The notes under the pieces were generated by a model, which saw nothing but the letters and a program-made list of their open reading frames with translations, had not been told where the DNA came from and searched no databases. This document shows, one piece after another, positions 53,954 to 64,000 of a stretch of DNA of 64,000 nucleotides. The DNA comes from Micromonospora wenchangensis (GTDB lineage Bacteria > Actinomycetota > Actinomycetes > Mycobacteriales > Micromonosporaceae), in NCBI RefSeq assembly GCF_002210435.1, contig NZ_MZMV01000029.1, forward strand, positions 1 to 64,000. The letters run 5' to 3'. Positions within the stretch are counted from its first letter, which is position 1, and each line of letters starts with the position of its first letter. The translations under genes were made by a program, and so were the position numbers.

Positions 53954-54415
53954 TCAGGCCAGCGAGATCTGGTCGCCGTCGATCTTGAGTTCCTTGGCGG
54001 CGAGCGGCGTGGTCGCCGGCCCCTGCTTCACCGCGCCGTCGGTGATGGCGAACTTGCTGTTGTGGCAGGTGCAGTTGATCGTCCCGCCGTCGACGTTCGA
54101 CACCGGGCAGCCCTGGTGGGTGCAGATCGGGTCGAACCCCTTGAACTGCCCCGCCGTCGGCTGGGTGATCACCACGCCCTGCGCGGCGTACACCTGGCCG
54201 CCGCCGACCGGGATGTCACCGGTCCTGGCGATCGCGGCGGGGCCGGACCCGCCGGTGGTCGCGGCCGGTCCGCCGGTGGCCGGGGTGGCCGGTTCGTCAC
54301 CGGAGTCGTCGCCGCAGGCGGTCAGGAGGACCGCCGCCCCCACCGCGCCGGCCCCGGCCAGCAGGGCACGTCGGGTCTGCGTACCGGGCCCGGTCGGCAC
54401 CTGGTCGTCTGTCAT
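53954..54415 (-). CDS. TAT-exported Rieske [2Fe-2S] lipoprotein
   Basis: 153 residues. Twin-arginine signal TRRALLAGAGAVGAAVLLTACGDD with a lipobox (LTAC), then a Thr/Gly/Pro-rich linker and a Rieske domain: FDPICTHQGCPVSNVDGGTINCTCHNSKFAITDGAV (CTHxGC and CxCHxSxF ligands, Cys pair forming a disulfide). It is folded in the cytoplasm and anchored outside. An electron-transfer role is inferred; no partner oxidoreductase is adjacent. Confidence 0.93.
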   Translation of the reverse strand: MTDDQVPTGPGTQTRRALLAGAGAVGAAVLLTACGDDSGDEPATPATGGPAATTGGSGPAAIARTGDIPVGGGQVYAAQGVVITQPTAGQFKGFDPICTHQGCPVSNVDGGTINCTCHNSKFAITDGAVKQGPATTPLAAKELKIDGDQISLA

Positions 54416-54546
54416 CTCCGGCCTTTCTCTCGACTGCTGCCGCCGGTCGTCGACCCGCGCGGCTCACTGGAGCACACGCACCACTGTGCCCGACGGTTCA
54501 CCCCGGCCGCCCGGGAACACCCTGCGCAGCGGGCCGGGCCACCGGG

Positions 54547-57492
<2,946 letters not shown>

Positions 57493-57588
57493 GGTGCGGG
57501 TGCTCCCGGAAGAAGAATATGAGGCGGATCTGTCCGCTCCGAGTGTGATCTGAGCGGTTTTACGGGGCGCAGAAGGAACGCCTGCGCA

Positions 57589-57611
57589 ACTCTAGCCCCG
57601 GGGTACGACAA
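57589..57611 (-). promoter_or_regulatory. PafBC-type promoter of uvrA
   Basis: On the minus strand TTGTC, 12 nt (GTACCCCGGGGC), TAGAGT. The TTGTC-N12-TAGNNT layout equals the RecA-NDp promoter of mycobacteria. Unlike recQ and uvrC, about 90 nt of leader would separate it from the start codon. Confidence 0.65.
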
Positions 57612-57712
57612 CTTCCCGCACGCCAACATTCCCCCAGCTCACACCGGTCGGCCGACCCGCCGTGCGCGCCCCGCTCCCGGTCCGGCCGGTCGCGCCGGCC
57701 GGACCGGGACGG

Positions 57713-58792
57713 TCAGAACCCGCCGGGCAGGGGCGGCGTCGCCGGCCGGGCCGGCCGCCGGCGACCACCCCGCCAGCCACCCCGCCGCTCGGCCGCCAGC
57801 CGACTCTGCCGGCGACCGCTCTCGTACGCCAGCTCCCGCTGGAGCCGACGCCAGCTCTCGAAGCGCCGGCCCGGCAGTTCCCCGGTCTCCACCGCCTCGC
57901 GCACCGCACACGCCGGCTCGGCGGTGTGCCCGCAGTCGGCGTACCGGCAACCGGTGGCCAGCTCGGCGATGTCGGTGAACGCCCGGTCCAGCCCGGTATG
58001 CCCGTCGAGCAGGCCCACCGCCCGGACCCCGGGGGTGTCCAGCACCGCACCGCCGCCGGGCACCGGGACCAGCGCCCGCCAGGTGGTGGTGTGCCGACCC
58101 TTGCCGTCGACCCGCCGGATCGCCTGGGTCGGCATGACCTCCGCCCCGACCAGCGCGTTGACCAGGCTCGACTTGCCCGCCCCGGACGGGCCGAGCAGGG
58201 CCAGCGTGCGCCCCGCCGCGACCAGCGGACGCAGCGGGGCCAGGCCGGTGCCCCGCTCGGCGCTGACCGGCAGCACCGGCACCCCGGGGGCGAGGGCGGC
58301 GAGCTGCCGGGCCACCGCCTGCGGGTCGGCGGCCAGGTCGGCCTTGGTGAGCACCACCAGCGGGGTGGCCCCGGACTCGTGGGCCAGGGCGAGCAGCCGT
58401 TCGATCCGGGCGGCGTCCGGCTCCGGGTGCACCGGCTCGATCACCGCAGCGGTGTCGAGGTTGGCGGCGAGCACCTGGCCGCTGGCGTCCTTGCCGGCGG
58501 TACGGCGGACCAGCGCGGTCCGCCGGGGCAGCACCGCGTCGACGGTCACCGGGCCGTCCGGCCAGCGGGCCAGCAGCACCCAGTCGCCGGCGCACGGCAG
58601 GGCGGTCAGGTCACGGGCGGCGGCGGCCAGCACCGCCGGGCCCAGGCTGGCCCGGACCGGTCCGTCCGCGCCGAGCACGGTGCACACGCCCCGGTCGACC
58701 CGGGCCACCCGGCCGGGCCGGCGGTCCGGACGCCGCCGCGCGTACGCCGCCCGTTCGGCGTCGAGGCCGAGGGCGGTCAGATCGATGCTCAT
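57713..58792 (-). CDS. rsgA: Small ribosomal subunit biogenesis GTPase RsgA
   Basis: 359 residues from ATG 58792. OB-fold N-terminus (GRVARVDRGVCTVLGADGPVRASLG), then circularly permuted GTPase motifs: VVLTKADL (G4), LLGPSGAGKSSLVNAL (G1), GRHTTTWRAL (G2) and VLDTPGVRAVGL (G3). The zinc site is FTDIAELATGCRYADCGHTAEPACAV. Functions in late 30S maturation. A basic Arg/Gly/Pro tail follows. Confidence 0.95.
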   Translation of the reverse strand: MSIDLTALGLDAERAAYARRRPDRRPGRVARVDRGVCTVLGADGPVRASLGPAVLAAAARDLTALPCAGDWVLLARWPDGPVTVDAVLPRRTALVRRTAGKDASGQVLAANLDTAAVIEPVHPEPDAARIERLLALAHESGATPLVVLTKADLAADPQAVARQLAALAPGVPVLPVSAERGTGLAPLRPLVAAGRTLALLGPSGAGKSSLVNALVGAEVMPTQAIRRVDGKGRHTTTWRALVPVPGGGAVLDTPGVRAVGLLDGHTGLDRAFTDIAELATGCRYADCGHTAEPACAVREAVETGELPGRRFESWRRLQRELAYESGRRQSRLAAERRGGWRGGRRRPARPATPPLPGGF

Positions 58793-58969
58793 GTCATCCT
58801 CACCGGGGTCGGAACTGGTCGTGGCGCGACACGCGTACTGCGACCGGCATGACCACCACCCCCGTCCGTCGTCCCGGTACCGTGTCAGGCCGACGGTAGG
58901 CCGCCGACCGACGCGCCGAAAGCGAATTCCCCGGCGGCGCAACGCTGTCCGGACCGTTAGGGTCGTGGC

Positions 58970-59689
58970 GTGACGACGGACCCACTGCTGTTGACCGGCG
59001 AGGTGGCCGATTCGGCCGCCCGCCTGCTGGACACCGCCGCCGGGCTGGACGCGGCGGCCGTCGCCGCCCCCAGCCTGCTGCCCGGCTGGACCCGGGGCCA
59101 CGTGCTGACCCACCTGGCGCGCAACGCCGACGGGTTCGTCAACCTGCTCACCTCCGCCCGCACCGGCGAGGACATCCCGATGTACGAAAGCGCCGCCGCC
59201 CGTGACGCCGACATCGCCGCCGGTGCCGGCCGCCCGCCCGCCGAGCTGCTGGCCGACCTGCGCCACAGCACCGACCGGTTCACCGAGGCGCTGGCCGCGA
59301 TGCCCACGTCGGCGTGGAGCGCCATCGTGCAGGCCCGACGCGGCCCGTGGCCGGTGGCCCTGGTGCTCTGGGCCCGGTGGCGCGAGCTGGAGGTACACCA
59401 CGTCGACCTGGCCACCGGCTACCGGCCGGCGGACTGGCCGGCCGCGTTCGCCCCGCACCTGCTGCACGAGGTGGTCGGTGGGCTCGCCGAGCGGCCCGAC
59501 GCGCCCGCGCTGGTGCTGCGGCCCACCGACGGCAACCGGCCGGAGCTGGTGCTGGGTGACGCGCAGGACGCCCCGCAGGTCACCGGCACCTCCGCCGCGC
59601 TGGCCGCCTGGTTGATCGGCCGCAGCAGCGGCGACGGGTTGACCGTCACCCCCGACGGTGCCCTGCCGACCCCACCGGAATGGATATAG
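58970..59689 (+). CDS. Mycothiol-dependent maleylpyruvate isomerase-family protein
   Basis: 239 residues from GTG 58970. DinB-like four-helix N-terminal domain with metal-binding motif LPGWTRGHVLTHLARNADGFVNLL (His) and ARWRELEVHHVDLATGYRPADWP (Glu and His), typical of mycothiol-dependent isomerases and transferases. C-terminal SCP2-like region. Eight bases separate it from the MBL hydrolase gene, so the two likely share an mRNA; together they could process mycothiol conjugates or maleylpyruvate-type substrates (inference). Confidence 0.88.
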   Translation: MTTDPLLLTGEVADSAARLLDTAAGLDAAAVAAPSLLPGWTRGHVLTHLARNADGFVNLLTSARTGEDIPMYESAAARDADIAAGAGRPPAELLADLRHSTDRFTEALAAMPTSAWSAIVQARRGPWPVALVLWARWRELEVHHVDLATGYRPADWPAAFAPHLLHEVVGGLAERPDAPALVLRPTDGNRPELVLGDAQDAPQVTGTSAALAAWLIGRSSGDGLTVTPDGALPTPPEWI

Positions 59690-59696
59690 ACCGCAC

Positions 59697-60350
59697 ATGA
59701 GCTACACCGGAGACGTCACCCCCGGCGGCCCACCCGCCGTCCGGGAACTGGACCGGCTCACCGTCACCAAGGTGTCGGTCGGCCCGATGGACAACAACGC
59801 CTACCTGCTGCGCTGCCGCGACACCGGCGCGCAGGTGCTCGTCGACGCCGCGAACGAGGCACCCCGGCTGCTCGACCTGATCGGCGACGCCGGGCTGACC
59901 TCGGTGGTCACCACCCACCGGCACATGGACCACTGGGTCGCCCTGGAGGAGGTCGTGGCCACGACCGGGGCGTCCGCCCTGGTGCACGCCGACGACGCCG
60001 AGGGGCTGCCGATCGCGGCGCAGACCCTCACCGACGGCGACACCGTCGCGGTGGGCGACCAGACGCTGGAGGTGATCCACGTCAAGGGGCACACCCCGGG
60101 GTCGATCGCGCTGCTCTACCGCGACCCGGCCGGCACCCCGCACCTGTTCACCGGCGATTCGCTGTTCCCCGGTGGGGTGGGCAACACCGACCGGGACCCG
60201 GAGCGGTTCGGCCAGCTCATCGACGACGTCGAGCACAAGCTGTTCGACCGGCTGCCCGACGAGACCTGGTTCTACCCGGGGCACGGCGCGGACAGCACGC
60301 TCGGCGCGGAACGGGCGTCGCTGCCGCAGTGGCGGGCGCGCGGCTGGTGA
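59697..60350 (+). CDS. Metallo-beta-lactamase fold hydrolase (glyoxalase II-like)
   Basis: 217 residues from ATG 59697. Metal motif TTHRHMDHWVALEEV (HxHxDH), further ligands VKGHTPGS (His), FTGDSLFP (Asp) and YPGHGADS (His). This fits the B-type MBL superfamily close to hydroxyacylglutathione hydrolase. In an actinomycete the thiol would be mycothiol, and the gene upstream is mycothiol-dependent, supporting a role in thiol-ester hydrolysis. Confidence 0.9.
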   Translation: MSYTGDVTPGGPPAVRELDRLTVTKVSVGPMDNNAYLLRCRDTGAQVLVDAANEAPRLLDLIGDAGLTSVVTTHRHMDHWVALEEVVATTGASALVHADDAEGLPIAAQTLTDGDTVAVGDQTLEVIHVKGHTPGSIALLYRDPAGTPHLFTGDSLFPGGVGNTDRDPERFGQLIDDVEHKLFDRLPDETWFYPGHGADSTLGAERASLPQWRARGW

Positions 60351-60386
60351 GCAGGTGACGGGCCGGCGGTGACCGTCAGGCGTCGG

Positions 60387-61004
60387 TCAGCCGGGCTGAC
60401 CGACGCCGGTCACCGCGCGCAGCCGACGCCGGGTGCCCAGCAGCACCAGGCCGGCCAGCAGCAGGCCCACGGCCATCGTGACCAGCAACGGGTTGCCGGG
60501 CAGCAGCCCGGCCAGGGCCCGCGACGCCGTGCCCAGGGCCAGGTAGAGGCCGGCCCACGCCGCCGCGCCGAACGCGGCGCAGACGACGAACCGGCGGTAC
60601 GACATCCGCAGGCTCCCGGCCGCCAGCGGCAGCAGCGTGTTGAACACCGGCAGGAAGGGCGCGACGAGCACCATCCGCCCGCCGCCGGAGCGCAGCAGTT
60701 GCTCGGCGGCCGACCAGCGGCCCTCGCCGATCCAGTCGCCGACCCGGCTGTGCCGCAGCCGCTCGCCGAAGATCCGCCCGGCGAGGAAGCTCAGGGACCA
60801 GCCGGTGAGGCAGCCGGCGACCACGGCGACGACGGTGGCCACGCCGGCGACCGGCCGGCCCACCCCCACGGCCGCGAGGATCGCCACGTCGCCGGGGACG
60901 AGCACCCCGAGCAGGGGTACGGCGTCGGCGAGCATCACCAGCCCGAGCGCCGCCATCAACAGTGCGGTCGGCAGGTCTGCGAGCTGGGCCAGTTCGTCGG
61001 GCAC
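60387..61004 (-). CDS. DedA/SNARE-associated family membrane protein
   Basis: 205 residues from GTG 61004. Four or five hydrophobic helices. Family segments: ALGLVMLADAVPLLGVLVPGDVAILAAVGVG (the PxxPGE-like entry is VPGD here) and FLAGRIFGERLRHSRVGDWIGEGR, then RMVLVAPFLPVFNTLLPLAAGSLRMSYRRFVVCAAFGAAAWAGLYLALG. Members influence lipid-carrier recycling and membrane homeostasis. Convergent with the MBL gene. Confidence 0.88.
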   Translation of the reverse strand: MPDELAQLADLPTALLMAALGLVMLADAVPLLGVLVPGDVAILAAVGVGRPVAGVATVVAVVAGCLTGWSLSFLAGRIFGERLRHSRVGDWIGEGRWSAAEQLLRSGGGRMVLVAPFLPVFNTLLPLAAGSLRMSYRRFVVCAAFGAAAWAGLYLALGTASRALAGLLPGNPLLVTMAVGLLLAGLVLLGTRRRLRAVTGVGQPG

Positions 61005-61142
61005 GGGATGACGCTACGGCCAGCGGGCGTCCCGGCGCATCGGGTCGCGACCCTGATCACTCCCCGATTTTCCCTGCCGGCGTCCCGGGGGGCCGGTGCG
61101 ACGGCGCGACGGGCGGGACGTGGGGCGTGCCGGCGGGGTGGT

Positions 61143-61826
61143 TCAGCGGGGGCGGAGCACCTGGACCCGGCGGACCGGGGAGTCGACGGAGGGTTCGGTG
61201 GTCGGCACCGGGTAGCTGGCCACCACCTCCAGCACGTCCGGCGGCAGGTGTCCCCGGTCCGGGTCGCCGACCAGCACCTGCGCCCCGCCGTCGGCGGCCC
61301 GCCGCAGGTACGGCAGCACCCGTACGGCGAGGTCGCGGTCGTAGAGGACGTCCCCGGCGAGCAGCAGGTCGGCCTGGGTGCCGTCGTCGTCGAGCAGGTC
61401 CTGGTGGCTGGCCTGCACGTAGACCCGGTTGGCCCGCGCGTTGACGGTGACCGCCGCCACCGCGTAGGGGTCGACGTCGTTGGCGACGACCTGGCTGGCA
61501 CCGGCCAGGGCGGCGGCGATGGCGACGAGTCCGGAGCCGGCGGCCAGGTCGAGCACCCGCCGGCCGGCGGCCAGGTCGGGGTGGTCGAGCAGGTGGCGGG
61601 CGAGGGCCTGCCCGCCGGCCCAGGCCGACGCCCAGAACGGCGGGGGCAGGGTGTGCCCGGCGCTGGCCTCCATCCGGGCCCACCAGACGATCGCGTCCTC
61701 GGCGAGGTGCAGCCGCACCTCGGGCACGAAGGGGGTGGGTACCAGCCGCAGCCGGTCCAGCCCGCCGCCCGGCGCATCGATCTCGCGTTCCAGCTCGGTC
61801 AACGCGTCGACGGGCGGTCGGTTCAC
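61143..61826 (-). CDS. Class I SAM-dependent methyltransferase, ETFB-lysine/PrmA-like
   Basis: 227 residues from ATG 61826. SAM motif I RRVLDLAAGSGLVAIAAALAGAS, acidic loop VVANDVDPYAVAAVTVNARAN, and post-I segment DLLLAGDVLYDRDLAVRVLPYL (motif DxxY). The N-terminal PTPFVPEVRLHLAEDAIVWWARME... PPPFWASAWAGGQALARHLL is shared with ETF-beta lysine methyltransferases. The protein target is not identified. Confidence 0.85.
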   Translation of the reverse strand: MNRPPVDALTELEREIDAPGGGLDRLRLVPTPFVPEVRLHLAEDAIVWWARMEASAGHTLPPPFWASAWAGGQALARHLLDHPDLAAGRRVLDLAAGSGLVAIAAALAGASQVVANDVDPYAVAAVTVNARANRVYVQASHQDLLDDDGTQADLLLAGDVLYDRDLAVRVLPYLRRAADGGAQVLVGDPDRGHLPPDVLEVVASYPVPTTEPSVDSPVRRVQVLRPR

Positions 61827-61909
61827 CGGTCGAGTGTGCCGCAGCGGGACTCCCGCCGGGGCGGCATTCCGGCGACCTGCGAGTTTCCGTCCGCATCCTG
61901 CGGCTTTTC

Positions 61910-61936
61910 AGCCGGCAAAAACCGCCTCGGCCGGCT
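61910..61936 (+). promoter_or_regulatory. Stem-loop in the cold-shock gene upstream region
   Basis: AGCCGGC and GCCGGCT pair perfectly over 7 bp with a 13-nt A-rich loop, about 70-100 nt before the csp start. If transcribed it may be part of a thermoresponsive leader, as in other csp genes; whether it is transcribed is unknown. Confidence 0.35.
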
Positions 61937-62007
61937 ACTGTCGGGGCAGTACAGGGCGATCATCCGCCGCAACGGCGGGGTCACCCGTTGTAAACAGGGA
62001 GAGATGC

Positions 62008-62211
62008 ATGGCAACCGGCACGGTCAAGTGGTTCAACTCGGAAAAGGGCTTCGGCTTCATCGAGCAGGACGGCGGGGGCCCCGACGTCTTCGTTCACTAC
62101 TCGGCGATCGCCACCAGCGGCTACCGGGAACTGCAGGAGGCCCAGAAGGTCGAGTTCGATGTGACCCAGGGGCAGAAGGGTCCGCAGGCGGAGAACGTCC
62201 GCCCGCTGTAA
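62008..62211 (+). CDS. Cold-shock protein, CspA family
   Basis: 67 residues. Nucleic-acid-binding motifs KGFGFIEQ (RNP1) and DVFVHYSAI (RNP2) in a five-stranded OB fold starting ATGTVKWFNSE. AGGGAGAG 4 nt before ATGCATG; the second ATG (62008) is the conserved start. Binds single-stranded RNA and DNA. Monocistronic, followed by a strong hairpin. Confidence 0.96.
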   Translation: MATGTVKWFNSEKGFGFIEQDGGGPDVFVHYSAIATSGYRELQEAQKVEFDVTQGQKGPQAENVRPL

Positions 62212-62221
62212 GTCTCCGTGC

Positions 62222-62252
62222 CGGTGGCGGCGGCCCGGGGCCGCCGCCACCG
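62222..62252. terminator. Terminator after the cold-shock gene
   Basis: Perfect 14-bp arms (cggtggcggcggcc) around CGG. A second, weaker stem (agcccgg/ccgggct, 62299-62327) may terminate the convergent DUF397 unit. Confidence 0.8.
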
Positions 62253-62399
62253 AGCGCTTCCGGTAGCCGTCGACTCCGCTGCCGGGTCCACTGACTCAAG
62301 CCCGGCCGGGTGTTTCCGGACCGGGCTACCTGCCGTTGACCGGCAGGCCGCCGTGCTGGGTGGGTGCCGGGGTCGCCGGTGGGTGCGCGTCCGCCCCGG

Positions 62400-62588
62400 T
62401 CAGCTCCGCTTGGCGTGGCGCAGGAACGCCCGCCAGGCGGCCGGCGCGAAGGTGAGCACCGGGCCCGAGGGGTCCTTGCTGTCGCGGACGCCGACGACGC
62501 CTGGCAGGTTGGCCGCCACCTCCACGCAGTCACCGGAGTTGCCGCTGCTGCGGGTGCTCTTGTGCCAGATCGCGCCGGTCAGGTCCAT
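62400..62588 (-). CDS. DUF397 domain protein
   Basis: 62 residues. The family pattern is complete: AIWHKSTRSSGNSGDCVEVAANLPGVVGVRDSKDPSGPVLTFAPAAWRAFLRHAK (W-K-S-S-x-S...CVEVA...VRDSKxPxGPxLxF...W..F). In Streptomyces such proteins are encoded beside Xre/DUF5753 regulators (WhiJ type) and are thought to modulate them. The start overlaps the regulator stop by 10 bp. Confidence 0.93.
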   Translation of the reverse strand: MDLTGAIWHKSTRSSGNSGDCVEVAANLPGVVGVRDSKDPSGPVLTFAPAAWRAFLRHAKRS

Positions 62589-63379
62589 GAGTCTGCCGCC
62601 TCCGAGATCAGCTTGACGGTGGCCCCGTGGGACAGCGCCTCCGCGCGCACCGACTCCCAGCATCGCCGCAGCGATTGTACGTCCGCCGTCCGTTCGACGA
62701 GTGTTCCCTGTAGCTGGTTGTCGAGGTAGGCGACGTCGTCGCCCTCCGGCGGCGTGGCGATCACGAAGGCGCCGTTGAGCCCGGGGTAGGCGCCGGTGTC
62801 CCTCGGCACCAGGTGCAGGTGCACCCGCGGCCGGTCGCCGATCTCCCGCAGGTGCAGCAACTGTTCCCGCATCACCTTCGGCCCGCCGACCGGGCGTTCC
62901 AGCACGGAGTGGTCGAGCACCGCCACGAACAGCGGCGGGGACGCCCGGTGCAGGATCTCCTGCCGGGCCAGTCGCGCCGCGACCTGCTGCTCCATCTCGT
63001 CGCCGATGAGTTGGCTCGCCCCCTCGTGCAGCGCGCGGGCGTAGTCCTCGGTCTGGAACAGGCCGGGCACCACCAACGGCTGGAACGAGCACAGTGCGGT
63101 CGCCTGCTGCTCGATGGTGACCCACTCGCGGAACCAGGGCATCAGGCTCTCGCGCACCTGGGCGTCCCTGATCCGGGCCAACAGGCCGTCGCTTGCCAGC
63201 ACGGTGTCGCAGCGCTCGGCGAACTCCCTACGCGGCGGCCGGCGGCACTGCTCGACGGCGGCGACCAGCGAGGCCGAGTAGTTGACCAGCTCGCCCAGCC
63301 CCTCCTGGGACAGCCCTGCCCGCGTCCGCAGCCGACGCAACTCCCCGGCGAACAGCTCCAGCATGGGCGCAGGCTCCAT
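62579..63379 (-). CDS. WhiJ-like Xre/HTH regulator with DUF5753 domain
   Basis: 266 residues from ATG 63379, with CAGGAG 8 nt upstream; a longer frame upstream lacks a ribosome-binding site. HTH: LRRLRTRAGLSQEGLGELVNYSASLVAAVEQCRRPP. The DUF5753 domain follows: FREWVTIEQQATALCSFQPLVVPGLFQTEDYARAL, VMREQLLHLREIGDRPRVHLHLVPRDTGAYPGLNGAFVIATPPEG. With the downstream DUF397 gene it forms one of the many paralogous pairs controlling development or secondary metabolism. Confidence 0.93.
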   Translation of the reverse strand: MEPAPMLELFAGELRRLRTRAGLSQEGLGELVNYSASLVAAVEQCRRPPRREFAERCDTVLASDGLLARIRDAQVRESLMPWFREWVTIEQQATALCSFQPLVVPGLFQTEDYARALHEGASQLIGDEMEQQVAARLARQEILHRASPPLFVAVLDHSVLERPVGGPKVMREQLLHLREIGDRPRVHLHLVPRDTGAYPGLNGAFVIATPPEGDDVAYLDNQLQGTLVERTADVQSLRRCWESVRAEALSHGATVKLISEAADSWT

Positions 63380-63578
63380 CTGCACAACTCCTGTACGTGA
63401 AGGACGACGGTGCTGCACGCCCGCCGAGGTGCAGCGCGAATGCCTTCCGACGGTAACGGCAGCCTCACCAGACTGTCACCTGTGGCGGACCTGCCCGACG
63501 CCGGAGGGGCTCGGGCCGGCTCCGCCGGGCCGCCCCCGCCCCCTGGGGGCGGCCCCTCCAGACCCGAGGAGGTAACCC

Positions 63579-63629
63579 GTGCCCGCCAGGACGCACCGCA
63601 CCCGCCGGCCGACCGGGGGCCACCGGTGA
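63579..63629 (+). CDS. 16-codon Arg-rich mini-cistron with strong ribosome-binding site
   Basis: GTG 63579 lies 6 nt after GAGGAGG and opens VPARTHRTRRPTGGHR followed by TGA, which overlaps the GTG of the next gene as GTGA. It could be a leader that couples translation to the downstream gene. It could also simply mark where ribosomes load. Conservation is untested. Confidence 0.4.
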   Translation: MPARTHRTRRPTGGHR

Positions 63630-63922
63630 CCGGCGTGGACGACGACACCCCACGGCGTCGCGCGATCCCGATGACGGCCCGCCGGGTGGTCCCGCACGTC
63701 GCCATGCGTCCCCTCTGGCGCTGCCGCAACTGCGGCGCGGAGTGGCCCTGCCAGCCGGCCCGGCTGGGGCTGCTGGTCGAGTACCGGGACGACCGGACCG
63801 CCCTGCTCGTCTATCTCGCCGCCCTGATGACCGAGGCCGACCACCAGCTCGGCCAGCTCCACCCCGGGCGACGCCCGGAGCTGACCGACCGCTTCCTCAC
63901 CTGGGCCAGGGCCCGGGGATGA
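63626..63922 (+). CDS. Small zinc-ribbon-like actinobacterial protein
   Basis: 98 residues from GTG 63626; ATG 63671 is an alternative with no ribosome-binding site. The conserved part is RPLWRCRNCGAEWPCQPARLGLLVEYRDDRTALLVYLAALMTEADHQLGQL, with CxxC-x4-C suggesting a zinc or structural site, then a helix. Homologues often lie beside HTH/DUF397 pairs and are sometimes mislabelled flavin reductase; no flavin motif is visible. Divergent from the WhiJ-like regulator. Confidence 0.7.
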   Translation: MTGVDDDTPRRRAIPMTARRVVPHVAMRPLWRCRNCGAEWPCQPARLGLLVEYRDDRTALLVYLAALMTEADHQLGQLHPGRRPELTDRFLTWARARG

Positions 63923-63966
63923 CCGACCCGGGCCAGGGCCCGGGGCTGACCGCCGGCAGCCGTGGG

Positions 63967-64000
63967 CACCCCTTCCGCAGGAGGCGGGGCGGAAGGGGTG
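63967..64000. terminator. Hairpin terminator at the window end
   Basis: Perfect 12-bp arms caccccttccgc and gcggaaggggtg around a 10-nt loop, ending exactly at the window edge; it probably terminates the 63626 gene. Confidence 0.8.

Noticed and set aside
63902..63952. Direct repeat gggccagggcccgggg at the end of the 63626 gene
   Set aside because: Two copies of a 16-bp GC-rich unit 28 bp apart; probably a small local duplication without function.

Overview
High-GC actinobacterial chromosome, most probably Micromonosporaceae (Micromonospora-like). The support is whiA, rbpA, a mycothiol-dependent enzyme, opcA, a DUF397 plus Xre-type regulator pair, a conservon-type sensor kinase, and the order tkt-tal-zwf-opcA-pgl / rbpA / secG-tpiA-pgk-gap / whiA-yvcK-rapZ / uvrC. 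This is inferred from gene content and codon use; no searches were run. Nothing suggests a prophage, plasmid, integrated element, CRISPR array, rRNA or tRNA.

Layout. 1-5.3 kb: truncated NIT/HAMP sensor kinase, DUF2630, RIO-type kinase, HAD phosphatase and a TetR regulator with a near-perfect palindromic operator. 5.4-7.7 kb: a translationally coupled trio, made of a membrane protein ending in a Cys/Gly tail, a DUF692 (MNIO) metalloenzyme and a small helical partner. This is the best candidate in the window for an incompletely described system. 7.7-19 kb: SDR and Mug glycosylase, a small secreted protein, an ABC exporter, an enoyl-CoA hydratase, a small HTH protein, a CadD-type transporter, an ABC-F protein preceded by a six-codon leaderless uORF and a hairpin, a zinc metallopeptidase, a Vms1-like peptidyl-tRNA hydrolase and a LysE exporter carrying a minisatellite-encoded loop. 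19.1-26 kb: complete suf operon (sufR-B-D-Rieske-C-S-U-T). 26-29.7 kb: heme A/O synthesis (ctaA, ctaB) flanking an ATP-grasp gene. 29.9-37.1 kb: pentose phosphate genes with what looks like an internally deleted pgi. 37.2-44.2 kb: rbpA, secG, lower glycolysis, whiA-yvcK-rapZ. 44.4-49.2 kb: a SWIM protein and recQ lie between rapZ and uvrC. 49.2-54.4 kb: two large secreted enzymes (nuclease/phosphodiesterase with jacalin-like domain; penicillin acylase with discoidin domain) and a Rieske lipoprotein. 54.5-64 kb: uvrA, rsgA, a mycothiol enzyme and MBL hydrolase, DedA, a methyltransferase, a cold-shock protein and a WhiJ-like regulator with DUF397.

Regulatory highlights. recQ, uvrC and uvrA, three separate DNA-repair genes, each carry TGTC-N12-TAGNNT upstream. 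This matches the PafBC (RecA-NDp, SOS-independent) promoter of mycobacteria, and for recQ and uvrC it implies leaderless mRNAs. A 78-bp palindromic repeat occurs as two full-length copies whose arms differ by compensating changes, plus one decayed copy. A 44-bp near-perfect palindrome lies upstream of rapZ. Many convergent gene pairs are separated by perfect GC-rich hairpins that look like bidirectional terminators.
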